Assembly: GCA_963738305.1 (NCBI GenBank)
Contig: CAVTVU010000006.1
Coordinates: 310,001-374,000, forward strand
Length of the DNA stretch: 64,000 nucleotides
DNA from: JBBRHQ01 sp963738305
GTDB lineage: Bacteria; Actinomycetota; Thermoleophilia; Solirubrobacterales; 70-9
Direction of reading: 5' to 3'
Below, piece after piece: positions 1 through 8,801 of the stretch (the stretch's first letter is position 1; every line of letters starts with the position of its first letter). Made by a program: the position numbers and the translations under genes. Below the pieces are notes generated by a model. That model was not told the DNA's origin and did no database searches. It saw only the letters and a program-made list of their open reading frames with translations.

Positions 1-525
1 ATTGGAAAACCATCGGGTCTGCGGTGTGTCTCGCTCGGAGAACGCGGATGCGCCGATAGGCGGGGCGATGCCCCGTCGCAAAAGGGATCCCGCGCCTGGT
101 GCCCGACTTGATGAAATCGGGGCGACTGAATTTGAGTCAGCGCCCCGCCGGCGCGCCCTACTACCAGTTCGTGGTCCCGCTACCTCCTGCCTGCTACCAG
201 CCAGCCACCGGTTGCACTCCGTCGGACCCATTTCTACGCATGCCTCACAGGCCCTGCTCAAACAGCTGAAATCCCGGTGCCCGCGCCGTTCTGTCGCGCA
301 ATGGCGGGAAGCGGCGCCGACCTTGACCACCAGCGGCTGACGGACTCAGCCGTGGAACAGGCTTCGCCGATTGCAGCACCGCCACTTCGGTGCGCCAGCG
401 GTGCGCCAGTCAGATGCGGATTCCAGCGGCTAGTGGCGGTTCTCAGCGGTTCCGATTTCGCTCTAGCAAGCCAACTTCCGCATGGCAAGCGGTGTCCGCC
501 GCATCTCTCCTCCCTGTAGCACCCG
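1..525. other. unassigned region, no gene recognised
   Basis: I see no protein family, tRNA or known RNA signature on either strand here. Open frames exist on both strands, but their translations look like random high-GC reading (Arg/Ser/Pro-rich, no motif). The sequence is visibly less GC-rich than the genes that follow. A 10-base word, GGTGCGCCAG, is repeated at 389-398 and 400-409. The region ends in a strong terminator at 526, so something transcribed on the plus strand may end here. Confidence 0.5.
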
Positions 526-557
526 GTGACGCCCCGCCTCGGCGGGGCGTCACTTTT
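526..557 (+). terminator. Rho-independent terminator
   Basis: A perfect 13-bp inverted repeat (GTGACGCCCCGCC and its complement, separated by TC) is followed directly by TTTT on the plus strand. This is the most canonical terminator in the window. It would end a plus-strand transcript coming from 1-525. The next gene is also on the plus strand and starts about 70 bases later. Confidence 0.85.
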
Positions 558-625
558 CCCCCGAAGCCGGACTAGGACGTTTTTGGGTATTGCCAGAACG
601 AGCCTGGGTGGTTACCTTCGTACCG

Positions 626-1585
626 ATGCCGCACGGTGCAGGGAGGATCCGCATCGGCCGCGCCTTGGGGAGGGCCGGCTGCCTGACACTCTTCGGAGTG
701 GTCCTGTTGGGCGCGGTCCCGGCGAGCAGCGTCGCCGCGAGGGCCGAGCCGCCGCCCATTCTCGGAAATTGGGAGGCAGCGGGATTCGGCGAGATCCACG
801 TCAGAAGCGTCGGCTCGCACTTCAGCGGCACGATCGTCAGTCCCGACCCGGACAGTATCTGTCCGCTGCGGGTCGGTAGCGAAGCCTGGCGGGTCAATGA
901 TCCGATCACGGTCCCGCCGAATTCCTGGAGGTTCCCGGGGTCGATGGTCTGGAGCTACACCAACCCCTGCATGTCCGCGGGATTCGGGGTCGCACAGTGG
1001 ACCTTCGCGTCCGTGCCCGACAGCGGCCAATACTGCTCCACTCCCCCCGGTGGCGGTGCGCAGTTCTGTGACAACTTCTTCCGGGTCGGCCTGCTCCCGA
1101 GCCCACTCGCGCCCTATTCGGTCTCGAGTGTGCTGGTCAAATGCATGAGCGACACCGCCTTCTACCAGCGCACCACCTTCTACTGCAACCAGCTCTACTA
1201 CGCCGCGCATCCGGGCAAAGTCAAGACCCAGGTCTACCTGTGCACCATGTTCACGACCGGATGGTCGTTCATCTACGGCACATTGCCGGTGTGTCCGCAA
1301 ACGATCGGCAGCTCGTTCGGACCGCGCGCCTCTCACGCCCGCCGGGCCGCGCAGTTCCGCAGGCCGCGCAAAAAGGTCAAGGTCCTCAGGGTCGCGGCCG
1401 CCTCGATGACGTTCTCGAAGCCCGGCTACAAGGGCTTCGACCTGAAGCCGACCAAGCGGGCGCGAAGAATCCTCAAGAAGTCGGCCAAGCACCACAAGCG
1501 GCTCCCGCTTACCGTCGTCTCCACCTTCAGGTCGTCCTCAGGCAAGACGATCCAGCGGCGCAGGCACTTCGTCATCAAACCATGA
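626..1585 (+). CDS. secreted protein of unknown function
   Basis: I do not recognise the family. The 319-residue reading from the ATG at 626 begins with a basic N-region and a hydrophobic stretch ending near a likely signal peptidase site (VAARA, about residue 38). An in-frame ATG at 590 would put extra residues ahead of the signal peptide and is less likely. The mature part is rich in Cys, Ser, Pro and aromatic residues. The last ~90 residues are a Lys/Arg-rich tail (KKVKVLRV, KRARRILKK, RRRHFVIKP) of the kind that ends many exported proteins of this group. It stands alone, convergent with dxs. Export is inferred from the signal peptide only. Confidence 0.6.
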   Translation: MPHGAGRIRIGRALGRAGCLTLFGVVLLGAVPASSVAARAEPPPILGNWEAAGFGEIHVRSVGSHFSGTIVSPDPDSICPLRVGSEAWRVNDPITVPPNSWRFPGSMVWSYTNPCMSAGFGVAQWTFASVPDSGQYCSTPPGGGAQFCDNFFRVGLLPSPLAPYSVSSVLVKCMSDTAFYQRTTFYCNQLYYAAHPGKVKTQVYLCTMFTTGWSFIYGTLPVCPQTIGSSFGPRASHARRAAQFRRPRKKVKVLRVAAASMTFSKPGYKGFDLKPTKRARRILKKSAKHHKRLPLTVVSTFRSSSGKTIQRRRHFVIKP

Positions 1586-1636
1586 GGGCCACTCGCGGCG
1601 GCGAAGCCCGGGTGGCTCTGCCTGCGGGCGCGCGGC

Positions 1637-3676
1637 TCAGTCGAGGGCCGGCTGAGGAGAGCGCAGCTCGGCCAGGACCCGCTCGGCGACCGCTTCGCCG
1701 GTCAGCCCGACCTCCTCGCGCAGCAGGGCGGGCTTGCCGTGGGTGACGTAGCGGTCGGGTAGGCCGATGCGCGCCACCCGGGCCCTCGAGCCCGGGGCCG
1801 ACCGAGGGCGTCCTCGAGGTGCTCGAGCACCGCGGAGCCGAAGCCGCCCGGCAGCACGTTCTCCTCGATCGTGACCAGCAACTCGTGCTCGCGTGCGAGG
1901 CGGTGGACCAGCTCGGTGTCGAGCGGCTTGGCGAAGCGGGCGTCGGCGACGGTGACCGCGAGGTCCTCCTCGCCGAGGATCCGTGCCGCGTCGAGCGCCA
2001 CCTGGACGCCGTAGCCGTAGCCGAGCAGCGCCACGCGCTCGCCCTCGGCGAGCAGCTCGCCGGTGCCGATCGGCAGGACCTCGGCCTGCCCGGCACCCCG
2101 ACGCCCTCCGCCGCGCCGCGCGGGTAGCGAAGCGCCGCCGGGCCGTCGTGGGCGATCGCCGTCCTGCAGCATGTGCACCAGCATCGCCTCGTCGCGCGGG
2201 GCCATCACGACGACGTTGGGGATCGGCCGGAAGTAGGAGACGTCGAAGGCGCCGTGGTGGGTGGGGCCGTCGTCGCCGACCAGGCCGGCCCGGTCCATCG
2301 CGAAGGTCACGTCGAGGCTCTGCAGGGCGACGTCGTGGATGATCTGGTCGTAGGCGCGCTGCAGGAAGGTCGAGTAGATCGCGCAGACCGGCTTCGCTCC
2401 CTGGAGCGCCAGCCCCGAGGCGAGCAGGACGGCGTTCTGCTCGGCGATGCCGACGTCGTAGTACTGCTCGGGGCTCTCGTCGGCGAGCTTCTGCAGGCCG
2501 GTGCCCCCCGCCATCGCCGCGGTGATCCCGATCACCCGCGGGTCGCGCTTCGGCCTCGGCCACCATCGCCTCGGCGAAGACCTCGGTGTACTGCGGCGGG
2601 GCGCTCGGCGGCGCCGGCTTCTCCAGTCGCTCGGGAGCGATCGACTCCGGCGAGTCGGACTCCTTGACCGCCACCGTCTTCGGCTTCGGCGCCGGGGCGC
2701 CGTCGACGATGCTCTTCGGCTTCGCCGCGTGCCATTTCTCCATCCCCTCCAGGCCGCCCTCTTCGGCCGCGGCGAAGCCCTTGCCCTTGACCGTGTGGAT
2801 GTGGACGACCACCGGCCGGTCGGCCTCGAAGGCCTCGCGCAGGGCCTCGCGCGAGATCGGCGACGTCGTGGCCGTCGATCACCCCGACGTAGGCGAGGTC
2901 GAGCTCCTCGAAGAGAAGCCCCGGCGCCCAGTAGGCCTTGATCGCCGACTTGATCTCGGGCCCGAGCCGCTCGATCCGCTTGCCGAGGCCGAGCGGCAGC
3001 TTGGTCAGCCGGTCCTCGACCCCCTCGCGGGCGTGGTAGAGGCGGGGGTTGAGCCGGACCCGGTTGAAGTAGCGGGAGAGCGCGCCGACGTTGGGGGAGA
3101 TCGACATCCCGTTGTCGTTGAGCACGATGACGATCGGCGTCTGCAGGCCGCCGGCGGCATGCAGCGCCTCGTAGGCGACGCCTCCGGTCAGGGCGCCGTC
3201 GCCGATCACGGCGACGACCTTGCCGTCCTCGCCGATCCCCTTGCGCATCGCCTCCTTCAGGCCGACCGCGTAGCCGATCGAGGTCGAGGCGTGGCCGGCG
3301 CCCATGATGTCGTGCTCGGACTCGAAGATCGAGCAGAACGGGGCCAGGCCCTCGTACTGGCGGATCGTCGCAGCCGCTCGCGGCGGCCGGTGAGGATCTT
3401 GTGCGGGTAGGCCTGGTGGCCGACGTCCCAGAGCACCTTGTCGCGGGGCGAGTCGAGCATGCTGTGGAGGGCGACGGAGAGCTCGCAGGTGCCGAGGTTG
3501 GCGCCGAAGTGGCCGCCGATCTCGCCGATCGTGTCGATGATGTAGGTCCGCATCTCCTGCGCGACCTGCTGCAGCTGGGCGTCGTCGAGCCCGTGCAGGT
3601 CGGCCGGCGAGTCGATGCCGGAGAGGAGGGTCGGCGCCCCCGCGGCGCTCTGCTCGTCTTCTCGGTTCTCGCTCAT
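1637..3676 (-). CDS. dxs: 1-deoxy-D-xylulose-5-phosphate synthase (frame broken)
   Basis: This enzyme condenses pyruvate and glyceraldehyde-3-phosphate with thiamine diphosphate, the first step of the non-mevalonate isoprenoid pathway. The N-terminal part shows GGHFGANLG and DVGHQAYPHKILTGR. The middle shows GAGHASTSIGYA, the thiamine-binding GDGALTGG and NDNGMSIS, and VIDGHD. The C-terminal half shows GIAEQNAVLLASG, DRAGLVGDDGPTHHG and EENVLPGGFG. These pieces lie in order but in different frames: I count shifts near 3370, 2850, 2545, two between 2160 and 2110, and one near 1800. All conserved blocks are present, so indel errors are more likely than a dead gene. The start ATG overlaps the stop of the upstream polyprenyl synthase (ATGA). 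Confidence 0.9.
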
Positions 3677-4538
3677 TCGTGTCGGGTGAAAATGTAGTCG
3701 GCGATCCGCTCCAGGTCGCCGGTGTCGCCCGGGGCCTCGGCTAGCGCCTCGCGGGCAGCGACGTGCGACTCGGCTGCGAGCGCGCGGGCGCGCTCCAGCC
3801 CGTAGAGGCTGACGTATGTGAGTTTGCCATGCTTCTCATCGCTGCCGTGCGGCTTGCCCAGCTCCTCTTCGCTTCCGGTCACGTCGAGGATGTCGTCGAC
3901 GATCTGGAACAGGACGCCGACCTCGTCGGCGAACCGCCGATAGGGGATTGTCTCACCTTCGGGGACGCCCTCGAGCACCAGTACGACGCCGACGCTGGCG
4001 GCGATCAGTCTCCCCGTCTTCAGAACATGCAGCGCCCGCAGTTCGTCGGCGCCCAGCTCCGCCTGGGTGACGTCGACGTACTGGCCGCCGACCATGCCGT
4101 CGATCCCCGTCGCCGCGGACAGCTCGCGCAGCGCGCCGAGGACCCGGTCGGGGTCGCCGGGCTGCAGGCAGAAGAGGCGCACGGCCTCGGCGAAGAGCCC
4201 GTCGCCGGAGAGGATCGCGACGTCCTCGCCGAAGCGCACGTGGGCGGTCGGGCCGGCCCCGGCGGAGATCGTCGTCGTCCATCGCCGGTAGGTCGTCGTG
4301 GATCAGCGAGTAGGTATGGATCAGCTCGATCGATGCCGCGGCCGCGCAGGTAGCCCTGCGGCTCGGCGCCGAGCGCCCGGGCCGTCGCCAGCGCCAGGAC
4401 CGGCCGGATCCGCTTGCCGCCGGCGAGCAGCGAGTAGCGCATCGCCTCCTCGAGGCCCGCTGTCGATCGGCGAAGGGAGAACCGCAGCTCAGCCAGATGG
4501 GCGTCAACCAGCTCGCGCAGGTCGTCCGGGTAGCTCAC
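3673..4538 (-). CDS. ispA: polyprenyl (farnesyl/geranylgeranyl-type) diphosphate synthase, frame broken
   Basis: The predicted role is chain elongation of prenyl diphosphates for quinones, carotenoids or undecaprenyl precursors. Both aspartate-rich motifs are present: the first as IHDDLPAMDDDDLRRG and the second as FQIVDDILDVTG. SLLAGGKRIRP (substrate binding) lies near the N-terminus, and a GGQYVDV segment and the ExxGKxxGSDxxxGKxT region are also visible. The frame shifts near 4350 and 4265. The GTG start at 4538 overlaps the stop of xseB (GTGA). Chain length cannot be fixed from what I see, so the symbol is by context with xseB and dxs, the usual ispA neighbours. Confidence 0.82.
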
Positions 4539-4715
4539 CCAGCGTCGGCCCCGCGCAGCAGCCGGTTCGCCTCCTCGACGGCCTCGGAGGCCAGATCGGC
4601 CGCCTCCCGGCTGAGTTCGGCGGCGCGCTCGTCGTTGGTGCTCTGCGTCCCCGAGCGCAGCGGTGATCTGCTCGAGTCGGGAAGCGATCTCGCGCAGGCG
4701 ATCGGTCTCAGCCAT
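4535..4715 (-). CDS. xseB: exodeoxyribonuclease VII small subunit-like protein, frame broken
   Basis: This is a very small protein of about 60 residues with a helical pattern: REIASRLEQI at the start, then AADLASEAVEEANRLL at the end. That matches the two-helix layout of XseB, which partners XseA in trimming single-stranded DNA. The frame changes in a GGGG run near 4665. Position between nusB and ispA is the classic xseB-ispA-dxs context. Similarity is weak at this length and no xseA is in the window, so the identification rests partly on context. Confidence 0.5.
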
Positions 4716-5128
4716 GCTCGCCCCGGGGTCTGGCTCACCGCGGCGCCGCCGGCTGCCTCCTGCGAAGCGCGCAGCGTCGCCCCGAGGACGCCATTGACGA
4801 AGGCCGGCGCGTCGGCGCCGCAGTAGCGCTTGGCCAGCTCGATCGCCTCGTCGATCGCGACCTCCGCGGGGACGTCGTCGCGGTGCTCGATCTCAAAGAG
4901 CGCGACGCGCATGATGTTTCGCTCCAGCGGCGCGATCCGATCGAGGTCCCAGCCACGGGCGTGGCCGGCGATCTCGGCGTCGAGCCGGTCCCGCTCGGCC
5001 TCGACTCCTTCGGCCAGCTCCCGGGTGAAAGGTCGCGCGGCGGAGATCAGCTCGTCCAGGGGCCGGCCCGTGACGTCGCGCTGGTAGCAGGCGAAGACGG
5101 CGTCCCGGCGCTGGTCTGAGCGGCGCAT
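4708..5128 (-). CDS. nusB: transcription antitermination protein NusB
   Basis: NusB binds boxA RNA with NusE (S10) to suppress premature termination in rRNA operons. The N-terminus (RRDAVFACYQRDVT) and the core (PLERNIMRVALFEI, VPAEVAIDEAIELAKRY, FVNGVLGATL) are typical, and the length of about 140 residues is right. As printed, the frame runs past the expected end into xseB. A one-base change in the CCCCGGGG run near 4727 would instead give a stop at 4708-4710, overlapping the xseB start, which I consider the true end. It lies 10 bases downstream of efp, the usual efp-nusB pair. Confidence 0.88.
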
Positions 5129-5138
5129 GGGCGGAAGG

Positions 5139-5699
5139 TTACGCGCGCGAGACGTAGGAGCCGCTGCGCGTGTCGACCCGGACGCTCTCGCCCTCCTCGA
5201 TGAACAGCGGCACCTGCACGACGACCCCCGATTCGAGCGTCGCCGGCTTGGTGCCGCCGCCGGAGGCGGTGTCGCCCTTCACCCCGGGTTCGGTCCCCGT
5301 CACCTTCATCTCGATCGCACTGGCCACCTGCACGTCGCTGGGGCGCTCGTCGACGAAGAGGACGTCGACCTGGTCGTTCGGGAGGACCCAGCGCATCGCA
5401 TCGCCGGCCAGCTCCCGGGGTATCTCGATCTGCTCGTAGTCGCGGCTGTCCATGAACACCGCCGCCTCGCCCGAGTCGTAGAGGTACTGCATCTTGCGCG
5501 ACTCGGTCCGCACCGGCCGGAACTTCTCCCCGGCGCGAAAGGTCTTGTCGATCACCGAGCCGTCGGCGATCTTGCGCAGCTTGGTGCGCACGAACGCCCC
5601 GCCCTTGCCGGGCTTGACGTGCTGGAAATCGAGGATCCGGTAGACCGACCCGTCGACCTCGACGTGGCTGCCGTTCTTGAACTGATTGGTGGAGATCAC
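5139..5699 (-). CDS. efp: elongation factor P
   Basis: EF-P binds ribosomes stalled at proline stretches and helps peptide-bond formation. From the GTG at 5699 (ISTNQFKNGSHVEV) the protein is 186 residues, exactly the family size. It has the KOW-like N-terminal domain with tip loop KPGKGGAF (Lys32 at the usual modification position), and the C-terminal OB domains end with the family block VQVPLFIEEGESVRVDTRSGSYVSRA shortened at the usual place. An in-frame ATG at 5825 would add 42 residues that come from an eroded duplicate of the neighbouring gene's leader, so I reject it. The alanyl-proline-rich MltG in this window is a plausible client. Confidence 0.95.
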   Translation of the reverse strand: MISTNQFKNGSHVEVDGSVYRILDFQHVKPGKGGAFVRTKLRKIADGSVIDKTFRAGEKFRPVRTESRKMQYLYDSGEAAVFMDSRDYEQIEIPRELAGDAMRWVLPNDQVDVLFVDERPSDVQVASAIEMKVTGTEPGVKGDTASGGGTKPATLESGVVVQVPLFIEEGESVRVDTRSGSYVSRA

Positions 5700-5756
5700 G
5701 GCGGCGAAGGGTAGCGCCGAGAGCACAAGCCGCGCCTGGGCTCCAAATCCGCCTTC

Positions 5757-5805
5757 GCGAGAATGCGTTTTCCTCTCACTATGAGAGGAAATTGAAGTCT
5801 CGGCG
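5757..5805. repeat. leader repeat, copy 1 (3' end of AbiEi/DUF559 gene)
   Basis: This 49-base stretch matches 6609-6657 at 44 positions. Its core is an inverted repeat with 10-bp arms (TTTCCTCTCA at 5769-5778 and TGAGAGGAAA at 5782-5791) around CTA. In this copy the base triplet that corresponds to the start codon of the neighbouring gene reads ACG, not ATG. Weak similarity to the gene's first codons continues toward 5735. It therefore looks like an eroded second copy of that gene's leader and start. The stop codon of the AbiEi/DUF559 gene (5779-5781) lies in the hairpin loop. Confidence 0.85.
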
Positions 5806-6620
5806 CCGCGGCGGACTTCGGTCATTGAGGATGCGACGAAGATCAGCCACCAGCGCTTCCCGGTCTTCGTGGAGTTGGCGCCAGGTCACGCGAACCACCG
5901 TCCAGCCGGCCGCACGCAGCTTGCGGTCGCGGAGACTGTCGCGTTCGAAGGCGGCGGTGGTGCTATGGAAGGCGTGGCCGTCGAGCTCGACGATCAGCCG
6001 CCGGTCTCGCCATACGCAGTCGCATTCGACCCAGCCACTCGAGAGCTCAATGGCCGTGTTGAGAACCGGCGCCGGCAGCCCCGAAGCACTGATCAGCCCG
6101 AGGAAGCGGGCCTCCAGCTCGCTGCGCGAGCGGGACAGGCCGCGGACCTCAGCCTCGTTCAGGGCATGCTTCACCGCCCGGCGGGGCAGAACCGCTGCAA
6201 GGTCGAAAAGCGTGCGAGAGAGCGATGTCACCGGGATTCCCTCGCGCTCGGCGATCTCGTCATGCAGCAACCGGCGCTGGTGGGCGATCACTCCGCGGAC
6301 TCGGTGCTGCCGTCGAGCCGTCACGTCTATCGCCGGCCCCGAAACCCGACTACCTCCCAAAGCGCAGCTGCGGAGCGATGGCTGAGCACGGCTCCGATCC
6401 CGGCGGCGAAAACCGCTGCCGTCCAGCGCCCGCGGCGGGAAAGGCTCGTATGACCTACCGCATAGACACCTGGATGAACGGTATGAAGCCGACTCCGGTC
6501 GACCATGCTGTCCACCGCAGCGCTAGTGAGCCCGAGCTGTCCAAGTTGCGCGCGCGAGATAACGCCGTGCTGGACCCGAGCAAGGTTTGCAATCTCCCAA
6601 CCCCGCCGGCGAGACTGCAT
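5779..6620 (-). CDS. AbiEi-like winged-helix / DUF559 endonuclease-fold protein, frame broken
   Basis: The N-terminal ~80 residues (EIANLARVQHGVISRAQLGQ, VHPGVYAVGH, LSHRSAAALW) match the AbiEi-type winged-helix domain found on type IV antitoxins. The C-terminal ~110 residues form a DUF559 nuclease-like domain related to Vsr: DCVWRDRRLIVELDGHAFH, then RDRKLRAAGWTVVRVTW, giving the acidic and Lys/Arg pattern of a PD-(D/E)XK fold. The two halves are in different frames, with the shift near 6345. I start at the ATG at 6620, which follows GAGAGGAA. No toxin partner is adjacent. Such two-domain proteins are common orphans in actinobacteria and their function is unproven. Confidence 0.75.
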
Positions 6621-6657
6621 CTTCCTCTCACTATGAGAGGAAATTGACGTTTCGGCG
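6609..6657. repeat. leader repeat, copy 2 (5' end of AbiEi/DUF559 gene)
   Basis: This is the intact copy of the 49-base repeat. On the minus strand it reads as a 9-bp hairpin, TTCCTCTCA - TAG - TGAGAGGAA, whose second arm contains the GAGAGGAA ribosome-binding site. The ATG at 6620-6618 follows one base after the hairpin. Folding of the transcript would hide the ribosome-binding site. The same palindrome could also be a DNA operator for the winged-helix domain the gene encodes. Confidence 0.8.
6622..6643 (-). promoter_or_regulatory. hairpin covering the ribosome-binding site of the AbiEi/DUF559 gene
   Basis: The arms TTCCTCTCA and TGAGAGGAA are perfectly complementary and only three bases apart. 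The downstream arm is the Shine-Dalgarno sequence itself. This geometry is what an RNA thermometer or a translational operator looks like. Which of these applies, or whether the site is a protein-binding DNA palindrome, cannot be told from sequence alone. Confidence 0.6.
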
Positions 6658-6710
6658 GGCACGGCCCCAGGATGGACGAGGCGATTGCGCCCGGGGCGCG
6701 CCGAGTGTGG

Positions 6711-8743
6711 CTAGTTGCGGATCAGGGTGATGCGCTTTGTCACGGTTCTCGCGGTGCCGTAGGGAGGCTTGAAGCTGATCTTCGCCTTCACCTTGGCCCT
6801 GCCCCTCCTGTTCAACGAGCGCAGCGCCTTTCCCTTCGGCTTCAGCGGCAGCTTCACCGTGCCCTTCGCGTCCACCTTGCGCTTGAAGGTACGGAGGCCG
6901 GCTCCGTTGAGGCGAATCCGGCCCGGGGCGGGCACCTCCACACTCAGCGACCCGCTTCCCTTGTGACGATTCAGCTTCAGCTTGCCCAGAGTGCACCGGT
7001 TCGGAAGGTCGGCTTGGGTGAACCAGATCGGGCTCGAGTAGTCCTCGATCCGCGGCGGTGGTGGGGTTCTCGCGGACGATCTCCAGCGAGTAGCGCCCGC
7101 TGGTGCTTCTCCGAGAAGGTGTGGCTGAAGTCGTCCCCGACCACCGGCACGCTGGCGACCTCGGTCCCGTCTCGCAGCAGCTTCATCAGGTAGCTCCCCG
7201 GTCGGGCGGCGTCCGGGCCCGCCCCGGTCACTCTGGCCTCGAAGCTGGCGACCGGGCCCCGAAGGGAGTCGCCGAAGATCGCATCCGGTGCCCCGGGAGA
7301 GGTGCCGGTCATGCGGATGTCAGGACCGTCACTGCCGAAGAGCTTGACATAGGTGTGATCGGCCTTCACCCCGGCGACGATCGCCGGCCTCGAGAGCTTC
7401 GTGGCGTGGACGGCGGTCGCCGCCCGGCCGATCGGGCTGCCGAGGACGCCATCGACCACGTCGGCCTGGTGGGAGTCGCTGGAGCCGACCGCGGCGATGT
7501 GCCTGCCGCTGGCCAGCAGGCTCTCGTAGAAGGCGATCGCGTGGCCGTGAACGGGTTCGAGGTGCCGGCGATCGTCCGCCGGCCCGTTCTGGATCTCCAA
7601 CCGCGTCGACCTTCGAGTAGTCGGTTTCGGCGTCGGTCCAGTCCCAGGGGCAGCCACGGCAGATCGATCCCCCCGACCACGGTCGGGTGGTTGATCTGGG
7701 TCCAACCACCGGCTGACCGGATCGCGCCGAACTGGCTCGCGGGAACGACCGGGTCCTGGGTCTTGGTCAATGAGGGTGGGTAGTCGGAGACGTCGAACAG
7801 GTAGACAGGCCCGCCCCTGAAGTCGGCGAAGTAGCTCGATCCCTGGTTGTTGTAGTGACCCTTGTAGGTCGTCACCTCGGTCCCCGGGAGGATCAGCTTG
7901 CCGGGGTAGTCGGGCTGGTGGCGGCCGATCTCGCCGATGTGGGCGACGTCGTTGTTGTGGTCGACCAGGGTCATGAAGTCGAGCCCGGCGCCACCCTGGC
8001 TGATCGGCTCGAAGCCGTAGTCGAAGGTCTGCTTCATCGTCGCGTTGCCGGGCTCCTCCTCGCCGTGGGCGTGGAGGTCGCCGACGTACCAACCGGTTTT
8101 GGTGGAGGCCGGCGTCGGGTCGTATGGGACGGGGTCGTAGGGATGATTCGACCAGGAGCTGTCCGAGCTGGTCTCGACCCGCACCCGCCAGGCGATGCCG
8201 TCTGGGTCACCGGGAGGAGGCGCGATCGCCGCCAGGCCGAGCTCGACCGCCCATTTCCCGGCCGGCATCGGCCCCGGCTCATAGGCCCGGGTCGTGTAGC
8301 CGGAGACGTACTTCTTGCGGTCGGCGCCGCCGTTGGCGAGGTAGACGTCATCGGGCGTGAACCCGTTCTTCGAGATCGCCAGGTCCTTGACGGCGCTGCC
8401 GCTCCAGCCGCGGCGCTCCTTCGGGCCCCAGACCGTGTCGCCGGACTTCAGCGGCTCGTAGACGCCCATGTCGAGGGTGTTGTTCGGTCCGCCGTCGGTG
8501 GCGGGCTTGTCGTAGCAGTAGCGGACCCGGATCGCTGTGGTGCCCGCGGGCACGTCGAAGGGGATCTGCACGAAGCTCCCCTGCAAGGGCGGAGTCGAAG
8601 CTGCCGTTGAAGTCCTCCGACGCGCTGAAAGTCGGATCGGCGGAGCCCGGGATCGTGCAGTCTGCCGACGCCCTCGCGGGCGCAGCGGTCAGCCCGGCAA
8701 CGGCCAGCATCGATCCGCTAGCCCCTTTCAACACCCTGCGCAC
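6711..8743 (-). CDS. secreted PHP-domain (CehA/McbA-type) metallohydrolase, frame broken
   Basis: A signal peptide (AVAGLTAAPARASA) precedes a beta-rich N-terminal domain. Then comes a PHP-type metal site: VGDLHAHGEEE, LDFMTLVDHNND, PGTEVTTYKGHYN, and later INHPTVVGG and SSDSHQADVVDG. The last ~75 residues (RIRLNGAGLRTFKRK ... KRITLIRN) are the Lys-rich beta domain common on exported proteins here. The enzyme class hydrolyses phosphate or carbamate esters; the substrate is unknown. Frame shifts occur near 8590, 7640, 7590, 7100 and 6990, giving about 677 codons overall. The GTG at 8743 is chosen because it begins the signal peptide. It belongs to a block inserted between pepQ and efp. Confidence 0.75.
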
Positions 8744-8801
8744 TCAGCCAAGGTAGCCCCTCCGGTCGCCGAGTGCCAGCGCGCTGGCATACTGCGCCAC
8801 C

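Noticed and set aside
1637..3676. dxs as a true pseudogene
   Set aside because: All catalytic blocks are intact, the gene is normally essential, and neighbours show the same kind of homopolymer shifts.
4535..5128. Single frame reading NusB and the end of XseB as one fusion protein
   Set aside because: The xseB start and first half are in another frame inside it, and a one-base change in a CCCCGGGG run restores two normal genes.
5700..5825. 42-residue N-terminal extension of EF-P
   Set aside because: It is encoded by the eroded duplicate leader of the AbiEi/DUF559 gene. The family start is the GTG at 5699.
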